From Deltaproteobacteria bacterium (GTDB lineage: Bacteria > Desulfobacterota > Syntrophia > Syntrophales > UBA5619): 20,245 nt of DNA. Position numbers and translations under genes: made by a program. Below are positions 14,553-20,245 of the stretch, one piece after another; position 1 is the stretch's first letter; the number at the start of each line of letters is the position of its first letter. The stretch covers positions 1 to 20,245 of the forward strand of contig JAMDBG010000191.1 of assembly GCA_023487865.1 (NCBI GenBank), read 5' to 3'. Below the pieces are notes generated by a model. The model worked only from the letters and a program-made list of their open reading frames with translations, did not search any database and was not told the DNA's origin.

Positions 14553-14979
14553 AAGTATCCTTCTGTCCCGACCGTGCTGAAAAGGGGGCGGCTCCGGCGG
14601 CCCCCTTTGTTTGGCTTGACGTCTTCCTCAATCTTATTAATTTTGTACTCTTCGGTGAGCAATCGTACTGCTGTCTCCCGGCTCATCGGACGCTTGTAGC
14701 CTACCGTAGGGTCAGGTTGCGCATATTCCGGACGTGAGGGTCCATTGGGAACGGTAATTTCCGGAACAAGGGGCCAGGGATTGTTCCAGGTAATCCCTCC
14801 TATCCCCAATACGTGGCGGTGACGTTTTCCCTTTTGTTGTCTTCTTCGTGAGGGATTTTCGGAATTTTTTCCTCTGCCTGGTTTCTCTTTATTTCCAAAG
14901 GGGTCACCTGGCTGTCCCGGATAGTATCTACCGGCAATGTGATCTTATGTTCATTTTTTCTGAAGTCTTGATCGCCCAT
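14507..14979 (-). pseudogene. Hypothetical protein, probably one gene split by a frameshift
   Basis: An ATG at 14979, with a full AAGGAGGTGA ribosome site 11 bases upstream, opens a 59-codon frame that ends at 14800 just after TATYWG. The next frame continues without a break from that point as GIGGITWNNPWPLVP to a stop at 14507. One extra G in the G4 run at 14807-14804 would fuse them into a protein of about 157 residues. The middle is rich in Pro, Trp and Asn (NNPWPLVPEITVPNGPSR), followed by a charged helix (SRETAVRLLTEEYK). The last 35 codons cross the convergent terminator and the end of the phosphoesterase gene, so the true 3' end is uncertain. I do not recognise the family. Confidence 0.35.
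14581..14612 (+). terminator. Rho-independent terminator after the metallophosphoesterase gene
   Basis: A GC-rich stem (AAAGGGGGC 14581-14589 with GCCCCCTTT 14600-14608) is followed by GTTTGG, with four A residues on the other side. It lies 28 bases after the stop and may also work on the minus strand for the convergent gene. Confidence 0.75.
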
Positions 14980-15211
14980 AGTCCTTATCACCTCCTTAAT
15001 GTCTTTAAGTCTGATATCTGAATAGATACTCCTTTACCCTTACTGACAGTTTCTGAAATGCCCGATATCTGTTGGTTGCTGCGTTCCACGGCCACAGATA
15101 TGGCAATCTGCCAGGGATGGATCGTTGAAAGGTTTCTGTAAAAAGGCCAAGGCATCGTCCTGCCTTGCCTGTGCACGAACACAGGGATCTTTGCAAAGAT
15201 GTATAAAGAAT
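14980..15211. other. Gap downstream of the HAD gene, no supported gene
   Basis: Short open frames here have no recognisable motifs or good ribosome sites. The strong AAGGAGGTGA at 14998-14989 belongs to the minus-strand gene starting at 14979. I see no clear terminator for the HAD gene. Confidence 0.5.
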
Positions 15212-15949
15212 TTAATTGAAAAAACCGAGCGCGTTGTGCAATTCCCCAAAATCATAAATGATGTAATCCGGCTCTACTCCATGTTTGGCGCGGCCCTGAT
15301 CGCCTGTCCTGAAAAAAACGGTTTTCATCCCGATCCGTTTCGCGCCGTAGATGTCGCGGGATATATTATCCCCTACGAACAGCGTCTCATGCGGCGCCAG
15401 ATTCATGTGCGATAATGTCATTTCATACAACCGCCTGTCAGGTTTTCGGTATCCATGATCGCCTGAAACGATTATCGGATTAAAATAATCGAGAAGTCCC
15501 ACCGCGTTCAATTCCTTGGCAGCGTATGCGGACTGCCCATCCGAAAGGACGCCAAGTCTATATCGGTGCCGCAGGTCTCCTAGAACCTCCCTGACACCGG
15601 GATAAAGATCGAGCCTGAAACGGGAGGCGGCGCGAAATGTTTCCGCCATGATCAGTGGGAGTTGATCGAGCTTTGCTCCAGGTAGCCGGCGTGTGAAATC
15701 TGTTGCGTTTCGCCAAATAATCTCCCGGAAGATATACACTGCGTTGAACTCCGGATGGTGCTCATTTATTGAACACCGCTGCTCCTTCATGATCTGAAAA
15801 TATTGATCTTTGACACTTTCCGGACTTAGCAGCACGCCTTGATAGGAAAGCAGGTTGCTTAACACACGATAGATTTCATGGTAGTTTTCTTCCGTTTTGA
15901 TGTCGACTAGAGTGCCGTTGATGTCGAAAACAATGCCGCGTATGCCCAT
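15212..15949 (-). CDS. HAD-superfamily hydrolase, subfamily IA
   Basis: This 245-residue soluble protein of the haloacid dehalogenase fold acts through a phospho-aspartate. Motif I is VFDINGTLVD (nucleophile Asp9), motif II VLSDGQ near 136, motif III GYRKPDRRLYE near 168 with the Lys, and motif IV LFVGDNISRDIYGAKR near 188-202. The helical cap lies between motifs I and II. The acid/base position two after the nucleophile, usually Asp in phosphatases, is Asn here. Start ATG 15949 has CGGAG 5 bases upstream. A Pho-box-like ladder lies about 50 bases upstream, so a role in phosphate salvage is plausible. It is a separate transcription unit, convergent with the phosphoesterase gene. Substrate unknown. 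Confidence 0.87.
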   Translation of the reverse strand: MGIRGIVFDINGTLVDIKTEENYHEIYRVLSNLLSYQGVLLSPESVKDQYFQIMKEQRCSINEHHPEFNAVYIFREIIWRNATDFTRRLPGAKLDQLPLIMAETFRAASRFRLDLYPGVREVLGDLRHRYRLGVLSDGQSAYAAKELNAVGLLDYFNPIIVSGDHGYRKPDRRLYEMTLSHMNLAPHETLFVGDNISRDIYGAKRIGMKTVFFRTGDQGRAKHGVEPDYIIYDFGELHNALGFFN

Positions 15950-16000
15950 AAAGACTCCGAAACTCCTGCCCCGGGTTCGTGCTTTGTTGGTGCCGATGAT

Positions 16001-16050
16001 AAAGTATCAATGTAAAGAGATTATTAAGATAAGCTTAAATTTCTGTTAAG
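16001..16050 (-). promoter_or_regulatory. Candidate Pho-box promoter of the HAD hydrolase gene
   Basis: Three 11-bp repeats start on the minus strand at 16050, 16039 and 16028 with cores CTTAAC, TTTAAG and CTTAAT; a partial fourth at 16017 reads CTTTAC. At the standard spacing the -10 would be CATTGA (16012-16007), and a better hexamer TACTTT follows at 16006-16001. The region is strongly AT-rich. Confidence 0.55.
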
Positions 16051-16141
16051 TGATTTGAGTTGACTCATTTTTCCTCCTTGTTTTATCAGCATTTCGTCAA
16101 AGGTGGAACGGTACGCAGGGAGATGAGCAACTGGCGGGAAA

Positions 16142-16288
16142 GTGTCATACAATGCAGTAAACAGGCCGATTATGACTTTTTTGTATTATATCATTGAGAA
16201 GGCAGAAGCGCAGATTACCTCTGCCGGAGAGTTCATCGCTGAAATTGAAACAGCTATAGGAAATTTGCTGAACCACCAGGTGGGATAG
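16142..16288 (+). CDS. Possible small protein of 48 residues
   Basis: GTG 16142 (or ATG 16172, 38 residues) opens a short frame ending at 16288, with a GGCGGGAAA stretch before the GTG. The product would have a hydrophobic start (TFLYYII) and an amphipathic helix (EKAEAQITSAGEFIAEIETA). It is the only plausible coding signal in the 365-base gap between 15949 and 16316, apart from the Pho-box-like ladder. The family is not recognised and the reading may be chance. Confidence 0.22.
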   Translation: MSYNAVNRPIMTFLYYIIEKAEAQITSAGEFIAEIETAIGNLLNHQVG

Positions 16289-16315
16289 GTTTACAACGCA
16301 TTTAACTCGTATGGC

Positions 16316-16865
16316 TTAAATGAACTTAAGGATGACGCCGACTAACGCAGCTTGTTCTTTGCTCATTTCACCTACGGTGTCACGCCTTTCAGTCATCCTC
16401 CGAAAACGAGTAAAGTCTGTAGGCAAAACATCGGTGTCTACGAGAAAGGCGAGCCCTTGGATAATCTCCTTTATGTCTTCCGGCGATTTTTTCTTTTTGC
16501 TTGTTGCCTTGTTGAAATACTGAAGCTTGATTTTTCCCCTTCCGCTGTCATATTCCATATCCTTCACGCGATGAAGCGCAAGGATAATATAATCGCCCAG
16601 GGCTTGCCAAAACGCTTCATCATAATCCCGCCATTTTTGCAGATGGAATCGAAGCAGCGCTGGCTCTTTTTTTCCCGTTTTGCGGGATGATCTTATCGAG
16701 TTCGATTGGGAACCTGACGATTTCTTTTTTGTCTGTATTCTCTAGTATATCGTATAGCTGTATTCTTTGCTGTTTGCGAATAAGCTTGTCGATCTGTTCC
16801 CAAATGCTGCCCTGGCCAGGACTGGCAATCAATGTTTCGAGAGTCTTCTTCAATGCTTTGTCCAT
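16316..16865 (-). pseudogene. Hypothetical protein, one gene split by a homopolymer frameshift
   Basis: ATG 16865, with AAGGA 6 bases upstream, starts MDKALKKTLETLIASPGQG and reads to FPIELDKIIPQNGKK. The logical continuation EPALLRFHLQKWRDYDEAF, then LGDYIILALHRVKDMEYDSG, is in another frame and runs to the stop at 16316. Removing one base from the seven-A run (16673-16667 on the minus strand) makes a single protein of about 182 residues. It is charged and soluble, with a lysine-rich middle (TSKKKKSPEDIKE). I do not recognise the family. Its base composition is more AT-rich than the pst and phn genes around it. A promoter with a Fur-like palindrome lies upstream. Confidence 0.6.
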
Positions 16866-16910
16866 GGCGTTCCTTCCCCTCGTTTGCAATTACTTTTGCC
16901 ATCATCGCAA

Positions 16911-16943
16911 AACATAGAATTACTGATAATCATTGTAAGTCAA
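16911..16943 (-). promoter_or_regulatory. Sigma-70-like promoter with a possible Fur box
   Basis: On the minus strand, TTGACT (16943-16938) and TTCTAT (16919-16914) are 18 bases apart. The spacer contains ACAATGATTATCAGTAA, which matches about 13 of 17 positions of the Fur consensus centre. It lies about 50 bases before ATG 16865. The promoter is modest and the operator is a by-eye match only. Confidence 0.35.
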
Positions 16944-17061
16944 CTATTTTCATAAATATTGACGATTTGCAGACTTAAGTAGGGAAGGGGTATGCCGTTG
17001 ATGTTGCCTACAAGTCCTCAACCCATTAAAACATTCAATGGTGTACATAATGGCTGCCCTC

Positions 17062-18072
17062 TTATCCTCGCCCACCCTGGCTTATATCTGGGATAACGAA
17101 CCTGTTTCTCGTTTCACAATGTCCGACTTTCGTTGCTGCCGGTTTCGGCTCCGCCTTCAGGTTCTGCAGGATGGTTTTCAGGTTGTCGATCGACTCCCTC
17201 GTGTGTTCGAAGTAGCGGCTGCGCAGCTCGGTGATTATCAGGCCCTCATAGGAATCGACGAAGGTCTCCAGGATCGCGCCGATGGGGATTTCCCCCCAGC
17301 CCACGGGCATGTGGGCATCGCCGCGGCCGAAGGGGACGAGATGGGTCTGCTGTTTTTCAGTGTGATAGATCGAAAGCCCGAAATTGTCGTGTACGTGTGC
17401 GTGGGCAATGACGTCCCGCAGGGCTGCTGCAGTTTCCACGGTGTCGAAGTGATGATGCTTCGCCGCCATATAGAGGTGTCCGGTGTCCAAGATGACGCGG
17501 ACATTCGGCCTCCCGATGCGGGCGACTTGCTCCAGCAATTCCCGAGGATTCTCGGCATAACAGTAGGGAGAGTGGTAAAGATAGGGCCGTGCGTTCTCGA
17601 TGCAGATGCAGACATCGGGAAATTCATCGGCAAGATCCCGGATGGCGCTTGCCTCGCAGTCCAGCAGCGATGCCCGGTCGGCGTCGCTTAACTGCAAGTC
17701 GCCGGGGATCGAGAAGGCCTCCTCGGGAACATAGCGGCCCGCGTGGTAAACAAGGATCGCTGAGCCGATCTCCGCGGTGAACTCCAGGCTTGAACGAAAC
17801 ACCTGATAATGCAGGGGCCTGAGGCTGTCGTCCATGAGATTCAGGGGATTGGGGGCGTGGACGCTGTATGTGAAGCCGTAATTTTGCAGGATCGATTTGA
17901 CGGCGGCAAGCCTTGAACGGTTGAGGCGGCCGTGCATGATCGCGTCAAGCCCGTGTACGGGCAATTCCACCGCCTCTATGTCCAGAGCTACAAACTGTTC
18001 GAGATCCCTGCGTAGCATATCCAGCCTTCCGTCGATGCGGATTTCGTCGATCTTGCTTCCTATTTTAACCAT
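17062..18072 (-). CDS. Sugar-phosphate isomerase/epimerase-like TIM-barrel protein at the end of the phn operon
   Basis: This 336-residue cytoplasmic protein is of the xylose isomerase / AP endonuclease 2 family. Metal-site blocks in order are YSVHAPNPLNL near 70, ICIENARPYLYH near 155 (Glu), VILDTGHLYM near 192 (Asp, His), HAHVHDNFG near 223 and ITELR near 285 (Glu). The start overlaps the phnM end by 13 bases, so it belongs to the C-P lyase operon. C-P lyase yields a cyclic ribose phosphate that PhnP and PhnN normally process, and this protein may act on the same ribose phosphates; that is inference. The last 12 codons are exactly the 36-base repeat also found in the DUF3047 gene, so the natural C-terminus may have been replaced. 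A GGGAGG lies 10 bases before ATG 18072. Confidence 0.8.
   Translation of the reverse strand: MVKIGSKIDEIRIDGRLDMLRRDLEQFVALDIEAVELPVHGLDAIMHGRLNRSRLAAVKSILQNYGFTYSVHAPNPLNLMDDSLRPLHYQVFRSSLEFTAEIGSAILVYHAGRYVPEEAFSIPGDLQLSDADRASLLDCEASAIRDLADEFPDVCICIENARPYLYHSPYCYAENPRELLEQVARIGRPNVRVILDTGHLYMAAKHHHFDTVETAAALRDVIAHAHVHDNFGLSIYHTEKQQTHLVPFGRGDAHMPVGWGEIPIGAILETFVDSYEGLIITELRSRYFEHTRESIDNLKTILQNLKAEPKPAATKVGHCETRNRFVIPDISQGGRG
17065..17100 (+). repeat. 36-base exact direct repeat, copy at the 3' end of the isomerase-like gene
   Basis: Identical to 12918-12953, same orientation. On the coding (minus) strand it supplies the last 12 residues, FVIPDISQGGRG, and is followed directly by TAA at 17064-17062. 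Confidence 0.95.
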
Positions 18073-19223
18073 GTGGAAAAAACCTCCCTTCCTTCAACAC
18101 AGGTTTTCATGATCCGGTGGACCCCGTCGCCGTTCTTGACCAGTATCAGGTCCGCCGCTTTGCCCTCCTCAAGTGAGCCCGTGATGTCGGAAATACCCAG
18201 AGCCTTTGCTGGCAGGAGGCTCGCCATGTTCACGGCCTGGTGGAGAGGCAGAATCCCCAGCTTTTCCAGTGTGAAGACGGCATGCAGGATCGCCATGGGG
18301 GCATAATCGGAGCAGATGATGTCGCCGCCGCCCGCCGCGATGGCGTCTCGGGCGCTCAGGTTGCGTGCCTGTGAAGTACCCCGGACGATGTTGGGGGCGC
18401 CCAGGCAGATGAAGAGTCCTTTCTCACGGGCGGCGTGTACGGTCTCCATATTGACCGGAAATTCCGTGATCCGGATGTCTTGTTCGGAGATCCAGTCGAT
18501 CTTTTCCCTGCAGTCGTCGTCATGTGAGGCCATGGGGATGGCCAGCCGGCGACAGATCCGCGTGATGCGGTCTACGTGGGATGTTATGAACTTGCGGGCC
18601 CCCATCTTGCGGTCGATGATTTTTTGGATCTCGTCATCGCTCTTTCTGTAAACGGTCTGATAGTAATTCCGGAAGGAGAGGATCTCCCGGAACTGTCCCT
18701 GCCCCGGGGTGTGGTCCATGAGGGAGAGCATCTGGATCTTTCCTTCGGCCAGCAGCGACTCGATCCTCGGGATCGCGGTGCCATCGGTGATCTCAAACCG
18801 TGCATGGACCCGGGTCCGCACATGGAGCCGTTTCACGGCTTGGCCGATCCTGGTGATGATGTCGGCGGCCATGCTGTTTGACCGGATCCCGATCTCCTCT
18901 TCCGCAAAGGAGATCGAGTGGTACATTGTCGTCACCCCGCAGGCGGCAAGCTTCTTGTCCATTTCATACAGAACGATGTCCAGGGGGAAGAGGCAATTCG
19001 GCCGGGGTTCCAGGTCCTTCTCCAGGGCGTCGCTATGCATGTCGATGAAACCGGGCAGCAGCCAGCCGCCGCCGGCATCGATCCTCTCCCCGCCGTTATC
19101 GATGCAGCCTTCGCGGATCTTGTAGAGACGCCCCTGGCAAACGGAGGCGGAGGCCCTCTCCAGGATCCCTTCGGGGGTTACGATGCTGACATTTTCGATG
19201 ATGAAGTCATTGAGCTTTTTCAT
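18060..19223 (-). CDS. phnM: Alpha-D-ribose 1-methylphosphonate 5-triphosphate diphosphatase PhnM
   Basis: PhnM removes pyrophosphate from the ribose triphosphate intermediate of the C-P lyase pathway before PhnJ cleaves the carbon-phosphorus bond. This 387-residue amidohydrolase-fold protein shows GGWLLPGFIDMHSDALEK near residues 50-67 (metal His), CGVTTMYHSISFAEEE near 95-108, FITSHVDRI near 208, MASHDDD near 225 and ICSDYAPMA near 300 (late metal Asp). The length fits the family. The start has GGGAG 7 bases upstream and overlaps the phnL end by 17 bases. Bases 18376-18475 of this gene reappear inverted at the right end of the window. Confidence 0.94.
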   Translation of the reverse strand: MKKLNDFIIENVSIVTPEGILERASASVCQGRLYKIREGCIDNGGERIDAGGGWLLPGFIDMHSDALEKDLEPRPNCLFPLDIVLYEMDKKLAACGVTTMYHSISFAEEEIGIRSNSMAADIITRIGQAVKRLHVRTRVHARFEITDGTAIPRIESLLAEGKIQMLSLMDHTPGQGQFREILSFRNYYQTVYRKSDDEIQKIIDRKMGARKFITSHVDRITRICRRLAIPMASHDDDCREKIDWISEQDIRITEFPVNMETVHAAREKGLFICLGAPNIVRGTSQARNLSARDAIAAGGGDIICSDYAPMAILHAVFTLEKLGILPLHQAVNMASLLPAKALGISDITGSLEEGKAADLILVKNGDGVHRIMKTCVEGREVFSTWLK

Positions 19224-19911
19224 GGGTTTTGCTCCCGTTGCCGAAGGTGAGGACCCGGTCGGCGATGGCTTCCATTGAGGCCCGGTCGTGGAAGATGCCG
19301 ATCATGGAGGTCCCCTTCTGCTTCAACTCCCGCAGCAGGTCGATGACGATCCCCTGCGATCCCCGGTCCAGCGAGGCCGTCGGTTCGTCGAGAAGCAGCA
19401 GACGGGGCTTCCAGATGACGGCCCGGGCGATATTGATGCGCTGCTGCTCTCCCCCGCTGAATGTGGCCGGATAAGCGTCGTGCAGTTTGGCGGGGATGGC
19501 GAGCCGTTCCAGCAGCGCCGAGGCGCGTCGCCTGGCCTTGCTGGGATTTTCGCCCAGCCTCAGCAGCGGCTCGACGACCACGTCTACGGCGGCGACCCTC
19601 GGGATGACCCGGAGAAACTGCGAAACGTATCCCATCTCGCGGTTGCGAATTTGCAGGAGCTTCTGCTCGTGCCCGCCGGCGAGATTCACTTTCCCATGAC
19701 AGTCCGAGGCGAACCAAACCTCTCCTGTCGTGGGCAGATACGTTCCGTAAATGCACTTGAGAACGGAGCTCTTCCCCGAGCCGCTTCTACCCGCGAGGCC
19801 GAGAAATTCGCCCGGCACGACCCGGAAGGATACGCTGCCGAACCCCTCGATCACCTTTCCGCCAAGGATGTGCAGGGTAAAGGTCTTCGAAAGGTTATTG
19901 ACTTCGATCAT
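19207..19911 (-). CDS. phnL: C-P lyase system ATP-binding protein PhnL
   Basis: This 234-residue ABC-type ATPase is associated with the C-P lyase core. It starts MIEVNNLSKTFTLHILGG, a typical PhnL opening. Walker A is AGRSGSGKSS near residue 43, the Q-loop region is GYVSQFLRVIPRV near 95 with the PhnL-type arrangement, the signature is FSGGEQQRINIARAV near 150, and Walker B is LLLLDEPTASLD near 170. There are no membrane partners, in keeping with a non-transport role. The start ATG 19911 has only a weak GGTG ahead. There is a gap of 49 bases from the phnK stop, and the gene overlaps phnM at its 3' end. Confidence 0.93.
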   Translation of the reverse strand: MIEVNNLSKTFTLHILGGKVIEGFGSVSFRVVPGEFLGLAGRSGSGKSSVLKCIYGTYLPTTGEVWFASDCHGKVNLAGGHEQKLLQIRNREMGYVSQFLRVIPRVAAVDVVVEPLLRLGENPSKARRRASALLERLAIPAKLHDAYPATFSGGEQQRINIARAVIWKPRLLLLDEPTASLDRGSQGIVIDLLRELKQKGTSMIGIFHDRASMEAIADRVLTFGNGSKTHEKAQ

Positions 19912-19960
19912 GATCGCACCATTACTAAAAAAAGTGACCCCTGTATCTACCCCTGAGTCT

Positions 19961-20145
19961 TTACAACTGTGAACTCACGAGCAATTGCGTGTACATGTGC
20001 TGCGGATCTTCGAAGACCTGGTCCGTCAGCCCCGATTCCACGATCCGCCCGTAGCGCATTACCAGGGTACGCTGGCACAGAAGACGGATCACGCCGAGAT
20101 CGTGCGATACCACAATCATCGCGATCTGGATCTCCCGCTGCAGGT
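19961..20145 (-). CDS. phnK: C-P lyase system ATP-binding protein PhnK, C-terminal fragment
   Basis: About 60 codons remain, reading MIVVSHDLGVIRLLCQ (switch His), LVMRYGRIVESGLTDQVFED and ending MYTQLLVSSQL. The SGLTDQV...YTQLLVSS ending is distinctive of PhnK, the ABC subunit that docks on the C-P lyase core. Above 20145 the frame is foreign: 20146-20245 is an inverted piece of phnM, so this gene is cut by the chimeric end, not truncated in the organism. Presumably phnGHIJ lie further upstream, outside the window. Confidence 0.85.
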
Positions 20146-20245
20146 TCCGGATCACGGAATTTCCGGTCAATATGGAGACCGTACACGCCGCCCGTGAGAA
20201 AGGACTCTTCATCTGCCTGGGCGCCCCCAACATCGTCCGGGGTAC
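20146..20245. repeat. 100-base inverted copy of phnM sequence at the right contig end (probable fold-back chimera)
   Basis: Exactly the reverse complement of 18376-18475 over 100 bases, ending at the last base of the window. It interrupts phnK in mid-gene. With the 29-base inverted copy at the left end, it points to a template-switch artefact in amplified DNA. Confidence 0.88.

Noticed and set aside
3644..16050. Regularly spaced short repeats considered as a CRISPR array.
   Set aside because: The 11-bp period, the degenerate cores and the position directly before genes fit a regulator-binding ladder, not repeat-spacer units.
17038..17691. Plus-strand frame starting with ALLSSPTLAYIWDNE, suggesting a second DUF3047 gene.
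   Set aside because: Only the 36-base repeat matches DUF3047; the rest is antisense to the isomerase-like gene.

Overview
The window reads as one locus from a Gram-negative anaerobe of the Desulfobacterota/Deltaproteobacteria type. The pointers are a DUF3047 gene, a tandem pair of amphi-Trp genes, tandem ArsC-type reductases and the general gene style; I cannot fix a genus. Both ends carry inverted copies of interior sequence (1-29 copies 2496-2524; 20146-20245 copies 18376-18475). That is the usual signature of fold-back chimeras in amplified DNA, so the true contig is probably about 30-20145. Four genes are broken by a one-base change in a homopolymer, which also looks more like sequence error than biology.

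Layout. Positions 1-3619, minus strand: a phosphatidylserine-decarboxylase-like gene, a DksA/TraR zinc-finger gene, an Lgt-like membrane protein and the first two thirds of pyruvate kinase. Positions 3752-5329, minus strand: a truncated, frameshifted pstS (pstS1) followed by two tandem arsC-type genes. Positions 5411-5652: a hairpin-rich interval ending in a plus-strand terminator, possibly a small RNA. Positions 5773-11590, plus strand: a tightly packed six-gene operon of pstS2, pstC, pstA, pstB and two tandem phosphonoacetate-hydrolase-like (alkaline phosphatase superfamily) genes. Positions 11776-13238: two tandem amphi-Trp genes and a frameshifted DUF3047 gene. Positions 13491-14552: an exported calcineurin-like phosphoesterase with its own terminator. 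Positions 14507-16865, minus strand: two frameshifted genes of unknown function flanking a HAD hydrolase. Positions 17062-20145, minus strand: the 3' end of a C-P lyase operon (phnK end, phnL, phnM) closed by a TIM-barrel sugar-phosphate-isomerase-like gene.

The theme is phosphorus acquisition. The most interesting non-coding signal is a ladder of 11-bp direct repeats with TTAAC/TTCAT-like cores. The last repeat is followed by 5 bases and then a -10-like hexamer. I find it upstream of six transcription units (PSD-like gene, pstS1-arsC, pstS2 operon, amphi-Trp pair, metallophosphoesterase, HAD hydrolase) and possibly a seventh (pyruvate kinase). This is the architecture of PhoB/PhoP Pho boxes, and it would tie together phosphate uptake, phosphomonoester/phosphonate hydrolysis, phospholipid metabolism and the unexplained amphi-Trp proteins in one local Pho regulon. 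No phoB, phoR or phoU lies in the window, so the regulator is inferred.
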